Positions 25,078-33,372 of a stretch of DNA of 64,000 nucleotides are shown piece after piece. The stretch is from Streptomyces sclerotialus (GTDB taxonomy: Bacteria; Actinomycetota; Actinomycetes; Streptomycetales; Streptomycetaceae). A model generated the notes under the pieces. The model did no database searches. It was not told where the DNA came from and was given only the letters and a program-made list of their open reading frames with translations. Each line of letters begins with the position of its first letter. Position 1 is the stretch's first letter. The stretch is taken from the NCBI RefSeq assembly GCF_040907265.1, contig NZ_JBFOHP010000002.1:558001-622000 (forward strand), in the 5' to 3' direction. The translations under genes were made by a program, and so were the position numbers.

Positions 25078-25167
25078 CACGGCAGGCCGAGCGAGCCGCC
25101 GCGACGTGCGCACCGCACGCATCGCACGAAGCGCGCGTCCGGGCGCGCGGCGAGGCAGACTGGCCTC

Positions 25168-25386
25168 ATGTGCCGCAGTATCAAGACTCTCCGCCCACCG
25201 ACCACCCCTGACGTGACCGAGGAGGACATCCGCGCGGCGGCCTTGCAGTACGTACGCAAGGTCTCCGGCTTCCGCGCGCCCGCCGCGCACAACCGGGAGG
25301 TCTTCGACCAGGCCGTGGACGCCGTCACCGCCGCCACCCGCGACCTCCTCGCAGGCCTCCGCGTACGAGGCAGCGCTCCGCAGTAG
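25168..25386 (+). CDS. DUF2277 family protein
   Basis: A 72-residue protein that begins with the DUF2277 hallmark MCRSIKTLR and continues with a predicted helix (EEDIRAAALQYVRKVSGFRAPA). The family is small, cytosolic and uncharacterised; the conserved Cys2 suggests metal or redox binding. No Shine-Dalgarno site; a CAGACT hexamer 6 nt upstream may be a -10 of a leaderless message. Confidence 0.85.
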   Translation: MCRSIKTLRPPTTPDVTEEDIRAAALQYVRKVSGFRAPAAHNREVFDQAVDAVTAATRDLLAGLRVRGSAPQ

Positions 25387-25447
25387 CTTCCTCCCGCCCC
25401 CTCTGCCGCTCTCCCCCCTCTACCGCCTCTGCCCCCTCTACCGCTCC
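25387..25447. repeat. Pyrimidine-rich direct repeats between convergent genes
   Basis: Three degenerate copies of CCCCCTCTACCGC form a CT-rich tract between the DUF2277 and endonuclease/phosphatase-family stops. It may act in termination; no clear hairpin is seen. Confidence 0.55.
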
Positions 25448-26467
25448 CTACCACTCCAGCACGGCCTGCACCGGAAAGTGATCGCTCGGGTACTGTCCGT
25501 CCTTCGCGAAGACGTTGATCTCCGCGCGCAGCGTCCGCACGGCCGGCGAGGTGAGCACCCAGTCCACCCGGTCGCCGTCCGGCACGGGCGGCCGGTAGCC
25601 GTGGAACGTGCCGTAGTGCGCGCTGCGCTCTTCGGCGGTGTCCCAGGAGTCCACCAGCGAACCGGCGCGCAGCATCGTCTCGTACACCGGATTCTCGTGC
25701 GCCGCGACGTTGAAGTCGCCGGTCACGATCCGGGGCAGGGCCGCGTCCAGGCCGCGCAGCCGGTCGGTGATGAGCGCGGCGGAGCGTTCGCGTGAGCCCT
25801 GGTGAGCGTGGTCGAGGTGGGTGTTGAGGGCGTAGAACTCCCCTCCGGTCACCATGTCGCGGAAGCGTACCCAGGTCACCATGCGGATGACGGTGTTGCC
25901 CCAGGTCGCCGAGCCGATCACGTACGGCGTATCGGACAGCCAGAAATGGTCGTACTCGACCGGCCGAAGTCGTCGTGTGTCGTAGAAGATCGCCGCGAAC
26001 TCGTCACGGCTGCCGCCTGCCCGCCCCGTCCCGAGCCAGGCGTACCGCGTACCAAGATCCTGCGCGATGTCCTGCAGCTGGCCGTACAGCCCCTCCTGCG
26101 TTCCCAGGAGATGCGGCGCCTCCTGCCGCAGCAGCTCGCGCGTCACCGGACGCCGCTGATCCCATGAGTTCGGCCGCTCGTCCGAGGCGTACCGCAGATT
26201 GAACGACATCACCCGCAGCCGCCGCCCGGCACCACTGCCCTCCGCCCCCTTGCCGGCGGTCGCGGGCTCGGCATGGGCGGCCCCGGCCGACACCGGCACC
26301 GTGCCCGCGGCCGCCACCCCCACCGCCCGCAATGCGAGCCGACGGCTGACCCATCCCCCTCCGGTCCCGGTCCCGGCCACGGTCCCGACCCCGGCCGCGG
26401 CACTGGCACGCCCCGATTCACCAGCACCGACAAGTGCACTCGCTCGTGCGGTCCCCGCAGCAGTCAC
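25448..26467 (-). CDS. Secreted endonuclease/exonuclease/phosphatase family protein
   Basis: A 339-residue EEP-domain protein. A Tat-like signal (SRRLALRAVGVAAAG ... AHA) precedes the domain. Catalytic motifs are 'RVMSFNLRYA' (Asn), 'LLGTQEGLY' (Glu), 'LNTHLDHAHQGSRERSA', 'IVTGDFNVAAHENP' (Asp/Asn) and 'YPSDHFPVQAVL' (Asp-His). These coordinate Mg2+ for phosphodiester hydrolysis. It resembles secreted phosphodiesterases of the nocturnin/CCR4-like branch and may cleave nucleic acids or phospho-sugars. GTG 26467 has GGGAGA 6 nt upstream; GTG 26380 would give a shorter Tat leader. Confidence 0.85.
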   Translation of the reverse strand: MTAAGTARASALVGAGESGRASAAAGVGTVAGTGTGGGWVSRRLALRAVGVAAAGTVPVSAGAAHAEPATAGKGAEGSGAGRRLRVMSFNLRYASDERPNSWDQRRPVTRELLRQEAPHLLGTQEGLYGQLQDIAQDLGTRYAWLGTGRAGGSRDEFAAIFYDTRRLRPVEYDHFWLSDTPYVIGSATWGNTVIRMVTWVRFRDMVTGGEFYALNTHLDHAHQGSRERSAALITDRLRGLDAALPRIVTGDFNVAAHENPVYETMLRAGSLVDSWDTAEERSAHYGTFHGYRPPVPDGDRVDWVLTSPAVRTLRAEINVFAKDGQYPSDHFPVQAVLEW

Positions 26468-26573
26468 GTCATCTCCCACCAGCACGATCCCCACCAGGCC
26501 CCGGCGAGTGTCAGCCCTCCCCCTTATTGGGAAGTGACCACCACCCTGCCCCCGCCGGAATTCGCCATGACGC

Positions 26574-26606
26574 CATGGCTCCTTGGCTCCTTGGCTCCAT
26601 AGCTCC
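26574..26606. repeat. Short repeats of TTGGCTCC/ATGGCTCC
   Basis: Four GGCTCC units in 30 nt, in the spacer between the divergent EEP-protein and pectate lyase genes. Confidence 0.6.
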
Positions 26607-26743
26607 ACGGAGAGTCCGCCGCTGGGCGGCAACCTGGACGGCCGCAGCGGCAACTACCGCGCAGAGAGGCGACATCCAGCAATCGCAGTCCAGCTGTCGC
26701 AACACCCAGCATTCAGAGGCGAAGGACGAATGGGGAGATGAGG

Positions 26744-27853
26744 ATGAGACGATCAGTCGCGCTGCGACTTCACGCGGCGCTGGCCACGATGGCCCTTGCG
26801 GCCACGGCCGGTGGGGTTCTGTCGATATCGGCACCGGAGGCGTCGGCAGTAACCGCGGGCGCCACCGGCTACGCGACCCAGAACGGCGGGACGACCGGCG
26901 GTGCGGGCGGGCAGACGGTACGGGCCACCACGGGGACCGCGATCCACACGGCCCTGTGCAAGCGGGCCAGCAGTGACACCCCGATCATCATCCAGGTCGA
27001 GGGCACCATCAATCACGGCAACACCGCCAAGGTGTCGGGCGACAGCTGCAACACCGCCGCCGGTGTGATCGAGCTCAAGCAGATCAGCAACGTCACGATC
27101 GTCGGAGTCGGCAGCGGAGCCGTCTTCGACCAGCTCGGCATCCACATCCGTGAATCCAGCAACATCATCATCCAGAACGTGACCGTCAAGAACGTCAAGA
27201 AGTCGGGCTCGCCCACGTCCAACGGCGGCGACGCCATCGGCATGGAGAGCGACGTGCGCAACGTCTGGGTCGACCACGCCACGCTGGAGGCGTCGGGCGG
27301 CGAGTCGGAGGGGTACGACGGCCTCTTCGACATGAAGGACAACACCAAGTACGTGACCCTGTCCTACAGCACCCTGAGCAACTCCGGCCGCGGTGGCCTC
27401 ATCGGGTCGAGCGAGAGCGACGTCTCCAACGGCTACGTCACCTTCCACCACAACCTGTACAAGAACATCGACTCCCGTGCTCCCCTGCTGCGCGGCGGCG
27501 TCGCGCACATGTACAACAACCACTACCTGAACCTCAACGACTCCGGCATCAACTCCCGGGCCGGGGCCCGCGCCAAGGTGGACAACAACTACTTCGAGGA
27601 CTCCAAGGACGTCCTGGGCACCTTCTACACCGACGCGGCCGGCTACTGGCAGGTCAGCGGCAACACCTTCGACAACGTGACCTGGTCCGAACGCGGCGAG
27701 GACAACAACCCCGCCGGCCCGAACCCGCAGTCCAACACCTCGGTCAGCATCCCGTACTCCTACAGCCTCGACCAGACCGCTTGCGTGCCGGACATCGTGA
27801 GCCGGACCGCGGGAGCCGGCAAGGGACTGCAGGTCTCGGACGGCAACTGCTAG
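26744..27853 (+). CDS. Secreted pectate lyase (polysaccharide lyase family 1)
   Basis: A 369-residue parallel beta-helix protein. A Sec signal peptide runs to about AEAS-A ('VALRLHAALATMALAATAGGVLSISAPEASA'). PL1 marks are 'NVTIVGVGSGAVF', 'NVWVDHATLEAS' (the vWiDH motif), 'YDGLFDMKDNTKYVTLSYSTL' (Asp for Ca2+) and 'VTFHHNLYKNIDSRAPLLRGGVAHMYNNHY' with the catalytic Arg in SRAPLLR. It cleaves polygalacturonate outside the cell by beta-elimination. GGGGAG is 6 nt before ATG 26744, so it is preferred over ATG 26738. Confidence 0.93.
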   Translation: MRRSVALRLHAALATMALAATAGGVLSISAPEASAVTAGATGYATQNGGTTGGAGGQTVRATTGTAIHTALCKRASSDTPIIIQVEGTINHGNTAKVSGDSCNTAAGVIELKQISNVTIVGVGSGAVFDQLGIHIRESSNIIIQNVTVKNVKKSGSPTSNGGDAIGMESDVRNVWVDHATLEASGGESEGYDGLFDMKDNTKYVTLSYSTLSNSGRGGLIGSSESDVSNGYVTFHHNLYKNIDSRAPLLRGGVAHMYNNHYLNLNDSGINSRAGARAKVDNNYFEDSKDVLGTFYTDAAGYWQVSGNTFDNVTWSERGEDNNPAGPNPQSNTSVSIPYSYSLDQTACVPDIVSRTAGAGKGLQVSDGNC

Positions 27854-27917
27854 GCACACTCGCACAACAGGCACCGAGCACCCACCGAACAGGGGCCGAT
27901 CAGGCACCGAACAGGGA

Positions 27918-27940
27918 CCGGCTTCCCGCAGGGAAGCCGG
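27918..27940 (+). terminator. Terminator hairpin after pectate lyase gene
   Basis: CCGGCTTCCC (27918-27927) pairs perfectly with GGGAAGCCGG (27931-27940) over a 3-nt loop, about 65 nt after the stop codon. Confidence 0.85.
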
Positions 27941-28178
27941 AATCCTTGCTCAGTCGGCGCTCAGTCGGCGTGCAGCGCCGAGCGCAAGGCGCCGGCGGCC
28001 ATGGTGATCCGGAGTAATTCCCCGGACAGCGTTTCCCGATCGCTGGAATTGATCCGATCGGGCCTGCCACACCCCCCGCAGGATCCGGCGCGTAAAAAAG
28101 TCCCTTACGGCATCCGACGATCTCCGCGGAACCACTAGCATGAAAGGGGTTCTGCGCTTCAAGGGCCGCGGGGGAAGC

Positions 28179-30494
28179 ATGGGAGATCTTCGGTTCCGTC
28201 TTGATCTGGTCGAGACGGATGATGACTGGGTAATCGTCTGCACATCACCGTTCGGCGGGGCAGCGACAAAAATCCGGGCGCCTTTTTCGAGCGAAACACT
28301 CAGCACCGCACTCTCCGGTGTGGAGAAGGCCTTGATCCGGTCGTCCGCCCCGTTGATCACCAGGCGGGCCTCGGCGGTGGAGCACACCACCCGGGAATTC
28401 GGCGAACGGCTCGCCGACAGCGTGCTGGTCGGCGACGTCAGGTTGCTGTTCGACCAGTGTCGGAGGCACGCCCGGACGACGGGCACGGCATTGCGGGTGT
28501 TGCTCGCTCCGGTCGGGCCCAACCTCTCCCGCATTCCCTGGGAGTTCACCGTCGACCCGTCGGCTCGCGACGCCTACCTCGCCCTTCGGGTGCCGATGGC
28601 ACGCTCACCGCAGCTCATGGAGCCCAAGCCGCCGTGGCCGCTCCTCCCGCCGCTGCGTGTCCTCGGCGTGCTCTCCCGGCCCACCGACCAGCCCGAACTG
28701 GAGGTGGAGCGCGAGCGGGACGAGATCACCCATGCGCTGCAGGGGGCCAGCACCGGCGTCGCCGTCGAGTGGCTGCCGGGCAGCAGCTGGCACGAACTGG
28801 CCGAAGCGGCACGGGCCCGGACACCACACGTGCTGCATTTCGTCGGCCATGGCGGCTTCGACGAGGAGACGGACTCAGGATATGTCGAGCTGACCGCCAA
28901 GGACGGCACGTCCATGCGCGTCTCGGGCACCGATCTCGGCACGCTGGTCCGGGACATACCGCAGCTACGCCTCGTCGTCCTGAATGTGTGCGAGTCGGCC
29001 ACCTGCGGGGCTGAAGGAGTATTCACCAGTACCGCTGCCAGAATCGTCCGGGAGGGCGTACCGGCCGTGGTGGCCATGCAGTACGAGATCACCGATCCCG
29101 CAGCGCTGGCCTTCGCGTCGTCCTTCTACACGGGAATCGCCCGCGGCCTGCCGGTCGACCGTGCGATGACGCTCGCCCGCGAAAGCGTGAAAATGACCTT
29201 TCCGGGAACTCTGGAGTGGGCCACGCCGGTGCTCTTCCTCGGTTCCGAAGAGCCACAGCTGTTCCAGGTTCCCGCTTCTCGAATTCCGCAGTCAGCCCCT
29301 TCCGTCCCGTCCGGCTCGCCCGGCTCGCCCGATGGCAGCGAAGGAAATTCACCGCCGACGCATCAGACACCGTCACGCGACTGGTTGCGCTCAGTCCGTA
29401 CGAGAGTCACCGCTTTCGTGAATCACAGTACGGCCGCCGGCACGACCGGCGATTCCCCGCCCCCGCCGTCTTTCACACCGCGCACACCACCCACACCACC
29501 GCGGTTCGACAAGGGGCCCTTGCGCTCTTCCCGGCCCACCGAGGGCGGACAGGGTGGATCGTCGTCGGCCGCGCCGCATCCGGCGGGACTGCGTCCCATG
29601 CGGACGTTGCCGTCGCTGGGGCCCTGTTGCCACATCGCGCTGGGACCGACGGACCTCCTCGCCGTGGCGTGCGCCGACGGTGCGGTGCGGGTCGTGCACG
29701 CCCGCACCGCGGACCTGCTGGGCGAGTGCATGCACGCGTACCGGGCCAGGCCGGTGCGGCTGGCCTGGAGCCCGTGGCCACGCCATGTGGCGAGCCTGCA
29801 CGAAGACGGCAGCGTCATCGTGTGGGACGTCAGCACCGAGGTTCCCGTACGCGTCCTGCCCGGGCAGCCCGGCGTGACGCAGGCGTTGGCGTTCAGCAAC
29901 GACGGCCGTTGGCTGGCCACCGCCGGCAGCGGCCGCTTCCAGGTCTACAACGCGGACGGCGACCGCATGCGCGACCTCCCTCTGGACCCGGCCGCCACAC
30001 ACTCCGCCCGCTCAGAGGTCGGAGCGCTGAGCTTCACACCGGACGATCGTCACCTTCTCGTCGCCACCTCCGATCACCTCCTGCGCCAGCTGGACGTCCA
30101 CGGGCGCCTGGTCAGGAGCTGGCCGCATCCTCAGCCGGTCACCGGTCTGGCCGTCGCGCCGGACCACATCGCCACGGGCGGCACGGACGGCCGGGTGAGC
30201 CTCTGGGACTGGGAGGGACAGTTGCTGTTCCGTGTCCACCAGGGCGGACGGGTCGCCGACGTGGCCTCTTCCGGGGCGCCCCCACTGCTCGCCGTGGTCT
30301 CCGACGATCACGGGATGGTCCTCTGGGACCGCACGCACCGCCGCGGTGTCCGGGGCAGGCTGTCGGGCCGGCCCGTCGGAGCCGGCTTTCTCGGCCGGCA
30401 GCAGGCCGTGGTGACGGGCACGCGGGACGGCGTCATCGAGCACTGGCCGCTGAGCGCCCCGCCCACGGACTCTCGGGAGGGAGCAGGCGCATGA
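28179..30494 (+). CDS. CHAT-domain protease fused to a WD40 beta-propeller
   Basis: A 771-residue protein. Residues about 130-375 form a CHAT domain (caspase/separase-like peptidase). The catalytic His224 lies in 'HFVGHGGF' and Cys271 in 'VVLNVCES'; 'GVPAVVAMQYEITDPAALAFASSFY' is the usual CHAT strand-helix. A Pro/Ser/Thr-rich linker (about 380-460) leads to a WD40 propeller with about six to seven blades (examples 'DGSVIVWDV', 'DGRVSLWDW', 'HGMVLWDR'). I infer a propeller sensor that controls a protease, as proposed for bacterial conflict systems. ATG 28179 follows GGGGGAAG; ATG 28140 has no ribosome site. The 3' end overlaps the next gene by ATGA. Confidence 0.88.
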   Translation: MGDLRFRLDLVETDDDWVIVCTSPFGGAATKIRAPFSSETLSTALSGVEKALIRSSAPLITRRASAVEHTTREFGERLADSVLVGDVRLLFDQCRRHARTTGTALRVLLAPVGPNLSRIPWEFTVDPSARDAYLALRVPMARSPQLMEPKPPWPLLPPLRVLGVLSRPTDQPELEVERERDEITHALQGASTGVAVEWLPGSSWHELAEAARARTPHVLHFVGHGGFDEETDSGYVELTAKDGTSMRVSGTDLGTLVRDIPQLRLVVLNVCESATCGAEGVFTSTAARIVREGVPAVVAMQYEITDPAALAFASSFYTGIARGLPVDRAMTLARESVKMTFPGTLEWATPVLFLGSEEPQLFQVPASRIPQSAPSVPSGSPGSPDGSEGNSPPTHQTPSRDWLRSVRTRVTAFVNHSTAAGTTGDSPPPPSFTPRTPPTPPRFDKGPLRSSRPTEGGQGGSSSAAPHPAGLRPMRTLPSLGPCCHIALGPTDLLAVACADGAVRVVHARTADLLGECMHAYRARPVRLAWSPWPRHVASLHEDGSVIVWDVSTEVPVRVLPGQPGVTQALAFSNDGRWLATAGSGRFQVYNADGDRMRDLPLDPAATHSARSEVGALSFTPDDRHLLVATSDHLLRQLDVHGRLVRSWPHPQPVTGLAVAPDHIATGGTDGRVSLWDWEGQLLFRVHQGGRVADVASSGAPPLLAVVSDDHGMVLWDRTHRRGVRGRLSGRPVGAGFLGRQQAVVTGTRDGVIEHWPLSAPPTDSREGAGA

Positions 30495-30955
30495 CCGAAG
30501 TGGAGATCTTCTGGCCGGCGGCGCTGCCACCCGACGCGGCGCTGGAGACGGAGACCGTACTGCGCGCCGCCGGCATCACCACCACATGCCGGCTGCAAGC
30601 CACCCGCCGGGGGATGGAGACCTACGTACTCGTCATGCTCGCGGTCCCGGCCCTGCAGTCGTTCCTGCAAGGGGTGTTCGAGAGGCTGGGCTCTGAGGCC
30701 TTCGACGCGTTGCGCAGTTGTGTGCACCGACTGCTGGGAGACGGGCAGCCCGGAAAGTCCGCCCCGGAAGGGGTGGTGTTCGAGTCCGCCACCACCGGCT
30801 CGCAGTTCCTGTTCACCGCAGATCTGCCGGAGGACGCGTTCCGGCAGGCGATGGCCCTCGACCCGGGATCCGCACCGGGCCGCTGGGTCTGGCACGGCCG
30901 GCAGCACGGCTGGCTCCGGGAGCGAGGCGCACCGGGGCCCGCAAACAGGGAGTGA
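30491..30955 (+). CDS. Small partner protein of the CHAT-WD40 gene (unknown function)
   Basis: A 154-residue protein not matched to a family. It starts by ATGA overlap with the CHAT-WD40 stop, which implies coupled synthesis in fixed ratio. Residues 1-45 look like a beta-alpha-beta unit (EVEIFWPAALPPDAALETETVLRAAG). A hydrophobic segment, 'TYVLVMLAVPALQSFLQGVF' (about 46-65), could be a membrane or pore helix or a buried helix. The C-terminal half has charged strands ('GVVFESATTGSQFLFTADLPEDAFRQAM'). Possible roles: substrate, effector or adaptor of the CHAT protease. Confidence 0.75.
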   Translation: MTEVEIFWPAALPPDAALETETVLRAAGITTTCRLQATRRGMETYVLVMLAVPALQSFLQGVFERLGSEAFDALRSCVHRLLGDGQPGKSAPEGVVFESATTGSQFLFTADLPEDAFRQAMALDPGSAPGRWVWHGRQHGWLRERGAPGPANRE

Positions 30956-30967
30956 GGAAACGCCGCC

Positions 30968-31375
30968 ATGACCAATCCTCCGCACGGGCCCACGCCCGGC
31001 GACGACTGGGACACCGGGTCCCCTTGGGGCCGGACGCCACCAGGACCACCGCCGCAGCAGCAGCCCTACTCGTACTCGTACCAGGCGCACCAGTACCCCC
31101 AGCCGGGAGCCGGTCCCCCTGTCGCGCCGATCCGGACGTACATGGTGCCGGCCATACTCGTCACCCTGCTCTGCTTCTTGCCGACCGGCATCGCCGCGAT
31201 CGTCTTCGCGACGCAGGTGACGGCGAAGTCGAACGCGGGAGACTACCGAGGAGCACAGGAGGCGTCACGCAAGGCCAAGCTGTGGTGCGTCGTGAGCCTG
31301 GTGGCCGGCATCATCGTCGGGCTGATCTACCTGGTGATCCTGGCGGGCGCCTCAGGAAGTTCCACCGGATACTGA
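30968..31375 (+). CDS. CD225/dispanin family membrane protein
   Basis: A 135-residue protein. A Pro/Tyr/Gln-rich N-terminus of about 50 residues precedes two membrane segments with the dispanin pattern 'PAILVTLLCFLPTGIAAIVFATQVTAKSNAGDYRGAQEASRKAKLWCVVSLVAGIIVGLIYLVI'. The first acts as an intramembrane helix and the connecting loop carries 'SRKAK'. Bacterial members have no established role. It starts 12 nt after the CHAT partner gene, behind a GAGGAAA ribosome site, so it is probably in the same transcript. Confidence 0.9.
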   Translation: MTNPPHGPTPGDDWDTGSPWGRTPPGPPPQQQPYSYSYQAHQYPQPGAGPPVAPIRTYMVPAILVTLLCFLPTGIAAIVFATQVTAKSNAGDYRGAQEASRKAKLWCVVSLVAGIIVGLIYLVILAGASGSSTGY

Positions 31376-31429
31376 GCACCGCCGGATACTGAGCGTCCAC
31401 CAGGTACGGGGAGCCCACCGGATACCGAG
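31363..31429 (+). repeat. Tandem copies of CACCGGATACTGAG spanning a stop codon
   Basis: The 14-nt unit occurs at 31363-31376 (containing the CD225 stop codon 31373-31375), 31380-31393 and 31416-31429, with one substitution in each later copy. Confidence 0.82.
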
Positions 31430-31449
31430 CAGCTGATCACTGCATACCG

Positions 31450-31857
31450 ATGGCATCGCATCGCACCACCGCGCGCACGCGGATCGAGGCGTGGTCCGGG
31501 GCCGCGCTGCTGGCGACGCTGGCCGTACTGGTCACCGCCGTCGACCCGCACGAGCCCGGCCATTACCCGACGTGTCCCTTCCGGGCGGCCACCGGGTGGT
31601 CATGCCCCGGGTGCGGCAGTCTGCGCGCACTCAACGACCTCGTGACCGGCCATTTCACCGAGGCCCTCGGACACAATGCCGCGATGGTGGCGGCCCTCCC
31701 CGTCGCCATCGTCTGCTGGCTGCGGGTCGTCTCCGGCCGGGCCGGCACGGGCCCGGCCGCACCGGCGTGGTCGGCGCCGGCCGTACTCGCCGGCTTGCTG
31801 CTGTGGACCGTCGCACGCAACCTGCCACCACTCCGCGCCGCCTTGTCCGCTCCGTAA
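31450..31857 (+). CDS. DUF2752 membrane protein
   Basis: A 135-residue protein with the DUF2752 core 'CPFRAATGWSCPGCGSLRALNDLVTGHFTEALGHN', in which the two Cys of CPGCG and the preceding Cys could bind metal. Three hydrophobic segments are visible. The family is often encoded next to CD225/dispanin genes, as here, 74 nt downstream. No strong ribosome site is visible. Function unknown. Confidence 0.88.
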   Translation: MASHRTTARTRIEAWSGAALLATLAVLVTAVDPHEPGHYPTCPFRAATGWSCPGCGSLRALNDLVTGHFTEALGHNAAMVAALPVAIVCWLRVVSGRAGTGPAAPAWSAPAVLAGLLLWTVARNLPPLRAALSAP

Positions 31858-31918
31858 CGCACCATTCGGAGGCAGCGGATTCCCCCGGTGTGACCGGAAG
31901 CAACAGGGCCGCGTCCAC

Positions 31919-31937
31919 GTGGTGCATCGTTTTCCTG
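31919..31937. promoter_or_regulatory. LacI-type operator-like box 1 (mannanase promoter)
   Basis: GTGGTGCATCGTTTTCCTG; its reverse complement contains GGAAAACGATG, close to the GAAAACG half of LacI/GalR-family operators. Identical to box 2 except one base. Confidence 0.5.
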
Positions 31938-32087
31938 CAGAATGCTGATGGAGCGCACGCGAGGCGCCGAAGTCAGGGCGGCGCCCCGCGGTCTGGCGGT
32001 GGAACGGGTGGGAGATCTTGCCGTGCGTCTGGCAAGTGCGTTGAGAGTAGGGCGGGTTACCGGTGCGGTCAATGCGTTCGCTTCCAA

Positions 32088-32106
32088 GTGGTACATCGTT
32101 TTCCTG
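32088..32106. promoter_or_regulatory. LacI-type operator-like box 2 (mannanase promoter)
   Basis: GTGGTACATCGTTTTCCTG, 18 of 19 bases shared with box 1. It lies upstream of the GH26 gene and is the likely main control site. Confidence 0.55.
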
Positions 32107-32252
32107 ATTGCTGGGTGAACCGCAGTCGTTCTCTGGACGTCGAGTTGGCCGGGCGCTACGGTGAGGCCGCGGTCGACCGGAGGTGTCAGGGCTGACGGCC
32201 GGCCGTGCGGGAGAGCCGTGCCGTGCCTCGACACGACAGGAAGATGCATCCC

Positions 32253-33302
32253 GTGCGTACACCAAGACGTGGCAGACTGCGGCTGCTCGCCTGCCTCACC
32301 ACCGCAGCGGCGACAACGACCGTTCTGGCCCTGACCGTGGCGCCGCAAGCCGGAGCCGGCACAGCCGTCCAGAGCGACAAGCAGGACGTGCTCGCCTACC
32401 TGAATTCCCTCAAGGGCTCGTACACCGTATCGGGGCAGCACAACAAGGAACCCGCGAGTCAGCCCTCGCAGTACACGCAGCAGGTCAAGGACATCACCGG
32501 CCAGTACCTGGGGCTGTGGGGCGGTGACCTGATGTTCCGCGCGCAGGACGTGGCCGACCGGCAGCGGGTCGTCGACCAGGCGAAGACCGAGTGGGCCAAC
32601 GGCTCGCTGGTCACACTGACGTGGCATGTGTGCACCCCCACGGGTGGCAGCACGTGCGAGTTCGACGGCGGCGTCAAGACGCAGATCTCCGACACGCAGT
32701 TCCGGCAGATCGTCACCGACGGCACCGCCCTCAACAGCGCCTGGAAGCGCCGCCTCGACGAGGCCGTGCCGTACCTGCGGCAGCTCAAGGACGCGGGCGT
32801 CCCGGTGCTCTTCCGGCCGCTGCACGAGATGAACGAGTCGTGGAACTGGTGGGGCCACCGGCCCGGCTCCGAGGGCGGGGCCAAGCTCTACCGGATCACC
32901 CACGACTACCTGGCGGGCAAGGGCCTGGACAACCTGATCTGGGTGTGGAACGTCCAGGACAACCCCGAAGGCGGCTGGTCCCGCTACTACCCCGGGGACG
33001 GCTACGTCGACGTCGTCTCCCTGGACGCCTGGTACAAGAACTATCCGAGCCAGTCGGACTACGAGCAGCTCAAGGGCATCGCGAAGAGCAAGCCCATCGC
33101 GCTGGCGGAGATGGGGAAGGTGCCCGATGACGCGCTGCTCAGGGGCCAGCCGGAGTGGACCTACTTCATGATCTGGTCCGAGCAGCTGCGTGGCAACAAC
33201 ACCAACGCCGAGATCCAGGCCACGTACTTCCATCCGCGCGTCCTCAACCAGGGCGAGGTGAAACTGCCGGGAGTGGCGGAGGCAGCGCCGCCCACCCGGT
33301 AG
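32253..33302 (+). CDS. Secreted GH26 endo-beta-1,4-mannanase
   Basis: A 349-residue enzyme with a Sec signal peptide (positively charged RTPRRGRLRLL, then a hydrophobic core, cut near AGA-GTA). The GH26 catalytic acid/base is Glu192 in 'RPLHEMNESWNWWG', and the nucleophile is Glu286 in 'PIALAEMG'. It hydrolyses internal beta-1,4-mannosidic bonds of mannan outside the cell. No carbohydrate-binding module is attached. GTG 32253 has AGGAAG 9 nt upstream; ATG 32244 is an alternative but too close to that site. The oligosaccharides should feed the transporter and beta-mannosidase encoded next door. Confidence 0.93.
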   Translation: MRTPRRGRLRLLACLTTAAATTTVLALTVAPQAGAGTAVQSDKQDVLAYLNSLKGSYTVSGQHNKEPASQPSQYTQQVKDITGQYLGLWGGDLMFRAQDVADRQRVVDQAKTEWANGSLVTLTWHVCTPTGGSTCEFDGGVKTQISDTQFRQIVTDGTALNSAWKRRLDEAVPYLRQLKDAGVPVLFRPLHEMNESWNWWGHRPGSEGGAKLYRITHDYLAGKGLDNLIWVWNVQDNPEGGWSRYYPGDGYVDVVSLDAWYKNYPSQSDYEQLKGIAKSKPIALAEMGKVPDDALLRGQPEWTYFMIWSEQLRGNNTNAEIQATYFHPRVLNQGEVKLPGVAEAAPPTR

Positions 33303-33334
33303 GGCCTCCGAAGAAGCACAGTGTGCGGCGGCGA

Positions 33335-33362
33335 GCCGCTCCGGACAGGCGTCCGGAGCGGC
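33335..33362. terminator. Bidirectional terminator between mannanase and GH5 genes
   Basis: GCCGCTCCGGAC (33335-33346) and GTCCGGAGCGGC (33351-33362) form a perfect 12-bp stem with a 4-nt loop, between two convergent stops. Confidence 0.88.
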
Positions 33363-33372
33363 CCGTGCCGGG

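Larger units (their letters stand above)
31858..32252. other. Regulatory spacer upstream of the mannanase gene
   Basis: No gene supported. It holds two of the three GAAAACGAT-type operator-like boxes. These are 170 nt apart and the nearer one ends 146 nt before the mannanase start. Confidence 0.5.
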
